From assembly GCA_014898415.1 (NCBI GenBank), contig RCTD01000014.1, forward strand, positions 1 to 64,000: a stretch of DNA of 64,000 nt, read 5' to 3'. The notes under the pieces are model-generated. The model did no database searches. It was not told the origin of the DNA and saw only the letters and a list, made by a program, of their open reading frames with translations. The stretch is from Stromatinia cepivora. Its lineage: Eukaryota; Ascomycota; Leotiomycetes; Helotiales; Sclerotiniaceae. This document shows positions 60,427-64,000 of this stretch, piece by piece (within the stretch, counting starts at the first letter, position 1; every line of letters starts with the position of its first letter). A program made the translations under genes and the position numbers.

Positions 60427-62996
60427 TCAACCATGACGTTGTGCCGCATCTCTAAATGCTTCTTCCTGCATTGCCAATAATTCTTCTGGGGTGAGGCCCG
60501 ATTGTTCGAGTTTATTTGCTTTCTTCTCTCTTCCCTATGATTTCGCTCAATTAGTACATATTCTTTACTCCCTGAACAGAGCTAATAGACATACCTTCAA
60601 CTGTTCCTTATGCTCACTAGCCACCTCCACAATATCCTTAACATACTCTCCAAAGCCCAACTGTTCCAAGGCCTTCGTAATATGTTCACACGCAATAGTT
60701 TTCTTACTTTCCTTTTCAGAAATTTCGTTTGCTTCGGATGAAATGAGCGTAATGAACTCGACACAGCATTCAATTAGAAGGTCGCGAGCATCCTTGCCAA
60801 AGGCTAGACCTGAGCTAGCGGGGAGGATCTCGGATACTATCTTTTGAACGGTTGCTAAAGAAGGCAGGAGTTAGCAAGTATCCCAAAATGGAAATGCAAA
60901 TTAGTGAAAAGTGGAAGACGGCGGAGTTAAGGCTAACTCTTGGCTAACGCGAGAGTTATGGTTAGATTGCGGTGCCTGGAGCCCACGCGTTCGTGACATC
61001 GATTGCATCCGGAGAATGTAGGGGAGGCTGTTCATTTGAAACTCTTCTCAAAGAGAAATTGCTTCCAGGTTTATGGCACCCATCCTGCCCAAGAGCCTCA
61101 GAAGATTGGCATACGGAATTAGATTTGATATATGGAGGTGTCGCGTCTGAGAACTCGTCTAGGAAAGTCTCTCCAGAATCATCAAAAGTTTCCCGCGATT
61201 GTGAAACTCTGTAGAGATAGTCTGAGACCTCAAAAGGTACTAAATCTCGCAATGCTGAATGCACAAATGCAATATGACGTTTAGCTTTTTCTTCATCTTC
61301 ACTTTCCTGTGAAGACGGCGTTGCAAAGATGGACTCGCTAGCTTGCAGACTTGAATGTCGTGCGGAAAGCCTGATAACAGTACCGCTATGGGGAAGTCCA
61401 TCGTCATGGCTTTGGCAGCCTGGACCTTCCCATGACTGGTCTTCTAAATTGGCAGAGAGACTCGGCTGTGCAAGAGGAGTCGCTGGGGAGTGGATAGTAT
61501 TAATTTTGGTATTTTCTTCGTTGTTGGCCAAAGCACTTTCACCATCCCAATGGTGCGCAAAATGAGCATCTAGAACTGGACAGTCGAGCGAGCTTCCTGT
61601 CAACTGTGCTTGGCATGAATGCTGTTCCAAATTCGAGCAGACAATAGACACTGGTTTTGGAAGAATTCGACCTCGAACGGCATTTCTTCGTCTTGGGCAC
61701 ATAGTGGCACCAAGGCTGGATGTTCTCGGGCTAGGTATTGGTCGAGGACTTCGCTTAGTCCCAATATTAGGTGTCGGTTTTGGTTTATAGATACTGGACG
61801 GAACGGGATCAATCTTCCAGATAGGAGAGATATTAGATCCGGGACAAAGTGATCTAGAAGCATATCTTCGAGGAGTTGTGTAGCCTCCGTCAAAGACTTG
61901 AGCCCACGAAGATTTTTGTTGTAGAGCATCCATAGATGCGCTTCCAAGACGGCGATTTTTTTGCTTGCGAGAAACTTGAGATGAAACGATGTTGAAATTA
62001 TTTTGGTGGCAAGATTTGGGCGTTGCAAGATGTGATCTCGAAATTGATATGGAAACCTCTTTGTGCCATGTTCGGATGTCTTCCAGTACTTTCTGCACAT
62101 GTTCGAGATGCTTGCCACTAATGTTAAGACTGGACGAAGATCCGGAGCAGTCAGAATTTTCACGTGAGGATGGCAGCGACTGTTGAACTAAATACATCTT
62201 TTTCGGATTCTTGGATGCTGGCCTGAAAGCCAGACTTGATGTCCTATGAGGAATAGGGACAGCTCCGGCCAATAAATTGTGTTTCTTATACGAATAAGGT
62301 GACTTATTAGAAGAGAATGGCAGTGGGATATGAGTTGAGTCTAAGTCATTATAGTAATGATCCGATGCCTTGAGCTGAAAGTATGAAGCCTCCGAAGTAG
62401 TTGATGATCTGGACTGCTTAGGTGAAGAACTAAAGTCTGTTTTCTGGACTTGGGCGCACTTTTTGCATGATAATGCTGATAGCATAGGAGCCCAGGATAT
62501 ATCGTAGTCGCCAGTGAGGATTGGTGTTTTCCTCACTCCCTTTGTGCGGGAAGAGCAACCGCAATCGCAATCGCAATCGCAATCGCAATCGTTGTCCATG
62601 GTTACGGATAATAATGATGATAAGTATTGAAGAAAAAAAAAGAGATTTTACCTTTTGGAAGAGATAGATCATCATTACCTATGGAGAAGGTGTGTCAGTT
62701 AGGACCTTTGAGTTTTCTTGAGATAGAATGCGGCATTATAAAGGAGAAGGAAGGAAGCACTTGGATTCCCGTTGTCGCAGTAGGTCGGCATCTTGATTTT
62801 GGGTTGAGAGGTCTAAGGAGTTGAACAGTTTGAAGCTGGGAACATGACCTTTGGCTACCAAAGATGCTCCTTAAAAGGCAACAGTCTTGAGCCACTCGCT
62901 CACAACGTCGCTTTCCTTCAATTCACCTCCAGATGGTGTGTGAGCACGTGATATAGAAGATTCACTCGACTTACTTGAAAATTCCCTGTCGGACAT
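60427..62996 (-). CDS. NCB2: NC2-beta/Dr1, histone-fold transcription repressor subunit
   Basis: Minus-strand exons 62996-62975, 62678-62652, 60854-60595 and 60534-60427 give 138 residues. NC2-beta pairs with NC2-alpha through its histone fold and binds TBP on DNA, repressing or re-distributing RNA polymerase II initiation in the nucleus. Exon 1 is MSDREFS (22 nt) and exon 2 is SNDDLSLPK (27 nt). Exon 3 begins ATVQKIVSEILPASSGLAFG and continues with LIECCVEFITLISSEANEIS, the histone-fold core. Exon 4 carries KKANKLEQSGLTPEELL. Every junction has consensus splice sites (GTAAGT, GTAAAA, GTATGT) and matching phase. The second intron (60855-62651, nearly 1.8 kb) is exceptional and contains a 545-codon open frame on the same strand. 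Because exons 1 and 2 are tiny, automated annotation is likely to miss them. Confidence 0.9.
60962..62599 (-). CDS. Unknown 545-residue protein encoded inside the large NCB2 intron
   Basis: This is one uninterrupted frame from ATG 62599 to the stop at 60962. It starts 52 nt after the 5' splice site of NCB2 intron 2 and ends 107 nt before its acceptor. I do not recognise a family. The N-terminus MDNDCDCDCDCDCGC comes from a GATTGC hexamer repeat. The body is Ser/Pro/Arg-rich with a possible helical block LEHVQKVLEDIRTWHKEVSI (about residues 165-185). Near the C-terminus, SQESEDEEKAKRHIAFVHSA, then LRDLVPFEVSDYLYRVSQS, looks like a folded or interaction segment. Same-strand nesting means that it must use its own promoter within NCB2 or arise from retention or early termination of the NCB2 intron. 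An open frame of this length by chance is unlikely. Confidence 0.75.
   Translation of the reverse strand: MDNDCDCDCDCDCGCSSRTKGVRKTPILTGDYDISWAPMLSALSCKKCAQVQKTDFSSSPKQSRSSTTSEASYFQLKASDHYYNDLDSTHIPLPFSSNKSPYSYKKHNLLAGAVPIPHRTSSLAFRPASKNPKKMYLVQQSLPSSRENSDCSGSSSSLNISGKHLEHVQKVLEDIRTWHKEVSISISRSHLATPKSCHQNNFNIVSSQVSRKQKNRRLGSASMDALQQKSSWAQVFDGGYTTPRRYASRSLCPGSNISPIWKIDPVPSSIYKPKPTPNIGTKRSPRPIPSPRTSSLGATMCPRRRNAVRGRILPKPVSIVCSNLEQHSCQAQLTGSSLDCPVLDAHFAHHWDGESALANNEENTKINTIHSPATPLAQPSLSANLEDQSWEGPGCQSHDDGLPHSGTVIRLSARHSSLQASESIFATPSSQESEDEEKAKRHIAFVHSALRDLVPFEVSDYLYRVSQSRETFDDSGETFLDEFSDATPPYIKSNSVCQSSEALGQDGCHKPGSNFSLRRVSNEQPPLHSPDAIDVTNAWAPGTAI
62561..62592. repeat. CGCAAT hexamer repeat (coding Cys-Asp repeats)
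   Basis: CGCAATCGCAATCGCAATCG repeats about five times. On the minus strand it encodes alternating Asp and Cys in the first residues of the intron-nested protein. Confidence 0.9.
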
Positions 62997-63743
62997 TTTG
63001 AATGAGTTAATGACAAAATGAGGAAATGAAGAAGTTGAGAAAGGGTTTAAAAAATAGGAAAAATGATTCAGTCGTTTCCTGTTTTTGCTTCTTTTGGTGA
63101 TATTGGTGTAAAAGTCGAGAATGAATCTTTTTTGGTAACACGTGACGTGGGTGTTTTCTTTTTGCCTTAAATTACAGGCAGAAAGTGAAGTCAAAAAGTT
63201 CCAAATCGCGTTTCGACTTGCGAGCACCTTCAGGCCCTTTTGTATGCCACGACCCATCATAGGCACCGCGACTCAAAATCGCACTAAGCGTCATTAGGGT
63301 TACTAAGCGAAAAATTTTAAGGAAAAACCGACTTTCATTCTAATAAAGCAAAAGCATGTACTCGGGTACTCAGTACGAGATTGAGAATGTATTGTTGTAT
63401 GATTGATTGTGCGGTTCTATGATTCTACCACCAAGAATGGCAGCAATACCTGTACTGTAATTAAATTTCCATTCATACCCATATCTACCAATAATGACTA
63501 TCACATCAATAGAAGTTGGTATCTCCAAAGGAATCGCGTCAAGCAAGTACTGAAGAGGTACTCGGGATATATTAATATTTTTATACACCTGGAGGGATAT
63601 GGAATTTCTTCAATCCTCTTGATAGGTTTGGTATAGTACAAAATAAATGTACAAGTATGCGTTCAATGTGGTCGCTAATGTCATGATAATCCCCTAGCCT
63701 CAAACTCCATGAGTGTACATCTATGATGAAGCTCTCTAAATCA
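62997..63743. promoter_or_regulatory. Upstream region of NCB2 and downstream region of the edge gene
   Basis: This is 747 bp between NCB2 and the gene that ends at 63744. It must contain the NCB2 promoter, which may also serve the intron-nested frame. CACGTGACGTGG near 63140 resembles an E-box or ATF-type site but is unproven. No repeat or RNA gene was seen. Confidence 0.45.
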
Positions 63744-64000
63744 TTACTGGACACTTGTAGGAATCTTTACCTGTCCTCTCTTTCTATCCATCAAAGGTCT
63801 TCCATACCTCCAGCCTACTCCGTGTGCTCCCCTACCGTCTTTACCGATATCATCAACATTAATTTCCTTGATTCTGAATTCCCATCTAGCCGTATTAACT
63901 TTCGTTATCTTGGCCTCTTCCTTTGCCTTGCGATCAGCTATAAGTTGCCTCGCTTCATCTTCCGCTTGATCTCTTGCATCTTGTCGCGCATTCCTTTCAT
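63744..64000 (-). CDS. C-terminal part of an unidentified protein (runs off the window)
   Basis: The minus-strand frame is open from the window edge to the stop TAA at 63744-63746, about 85 codons. It reads ERNARQDARDQAEDEARQLI, a charged helical stretch, then TARWEFRIKEINVDDIGKDG and VGWRYGRPLMDRKRGQVKIP, followed by TSVQ and the stop. The ending with RYGxPxxDRKRGQVKIP looks strongly conserved. I suspect a fungal mitochondrial ribosomal protein because of its basic, compact tail, but I cannot name it from this fragment. The 5' part lies beyond the window. Confidence 0.7.
   Translation of the reverse strand, partial: ERNARQDARDQAEDEARQLIADRKAKEEAKITKVNTARWEFRIKEINVDDIGKDGRGAHGVGWRYGRPLMDRKRGQVKIPTSVQ

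Noticed and set aside
62871..63266. 131-codon frame containing MSDREFSSKSSESSIS as a separate gene
   Set aside because: Only MSDREFS is used, as the 22-nt first exon of NCB2 ending at a perfect GTAAGT donor. The rest is upstream sequence or intron.

Overview
The window looks like a piece of nuclear chromosome from a filamentous ascomycete. Genes carry short introns (43-97 bp) with GTATGT/GTAAGT/GTGAGT-type donors, CTAAY-like branch points and YAG acceptors. They are interrupted by very AT-rich blocks whose repeat copies differ almost only by C/T and G/A changes, the signature of repeat-induced point mutation (RIP). The gene content and the compartment structure fit a Leotiomycete such as the Sclerotiniaceae, but that placement is inference.

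Layout. (1) 1-13.15 kb: an AT-rich transposon block. A Copia element on the minus strand runs off the left edge. A complete chromodomain Gypsy element (1518-8588, target duplication GCTAT) sits inside it, and a 446-bp miniature LTR element (11463-11908, target duplication TTATA) lies further right. (2) 13.8-18.4 kb: a gene island with NSE4 (Smc5/6 kleisin), MCP1 (mitochondrial membrane protein) and a small C2H2 zinc-finger gene with a damaged or re-spliced N-terminus. (3) 18.4-22.87 kb: gene-free sequence of ordinary composition. (4) 22.87-39.95 kb: a second RIPped block that can be fully peeled apart. Three copies of a DNA transposon with 9-bp target duplications were invaded by a Gypsy element (GATTT), a Copia element inside the Gypsy (ATAAT), a solo Copia LTR (GCGTA) and a small non-autonomous LTR element (ATTAT). 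The longest DNA-transposon copy holds a broken DNA-helicase fragment. (5) 40.3-43.1 kb: an SDR gene with one in-frame stop, next to a transcription-factor-like gene. (6) 44-64 kb: a housekeeping stretch with ISN1, a secreted 5'-nucleotidase-like phosphoesterase, mitochondrial GatA (HER2), a methyltransferase, a Ser/Pro-rich unknown protein, mitochondrial enoyl reductase ETR1, NC2-beta (NCB2) and a partial gene at the right edge.

The most unusual gene structure is at 60.4-63.0 kb. NC2-beta is built from two tiny 5' exons and two 3' exons separated by a 1.8-kb intron, and that intron is almost entirely filled by a 545-codon open frame on the same strand.

Three gene products act in mitochondria (GatA, ETR1, MCP1). 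ISN1 and the neighbouring phosphoesterase are both nucleotidase-type hydrolases. Otherwise the neighbours do not form an obvious pathway. All intron coordinates are my own reading of splice signals plus reading frame; none has transcript support here.
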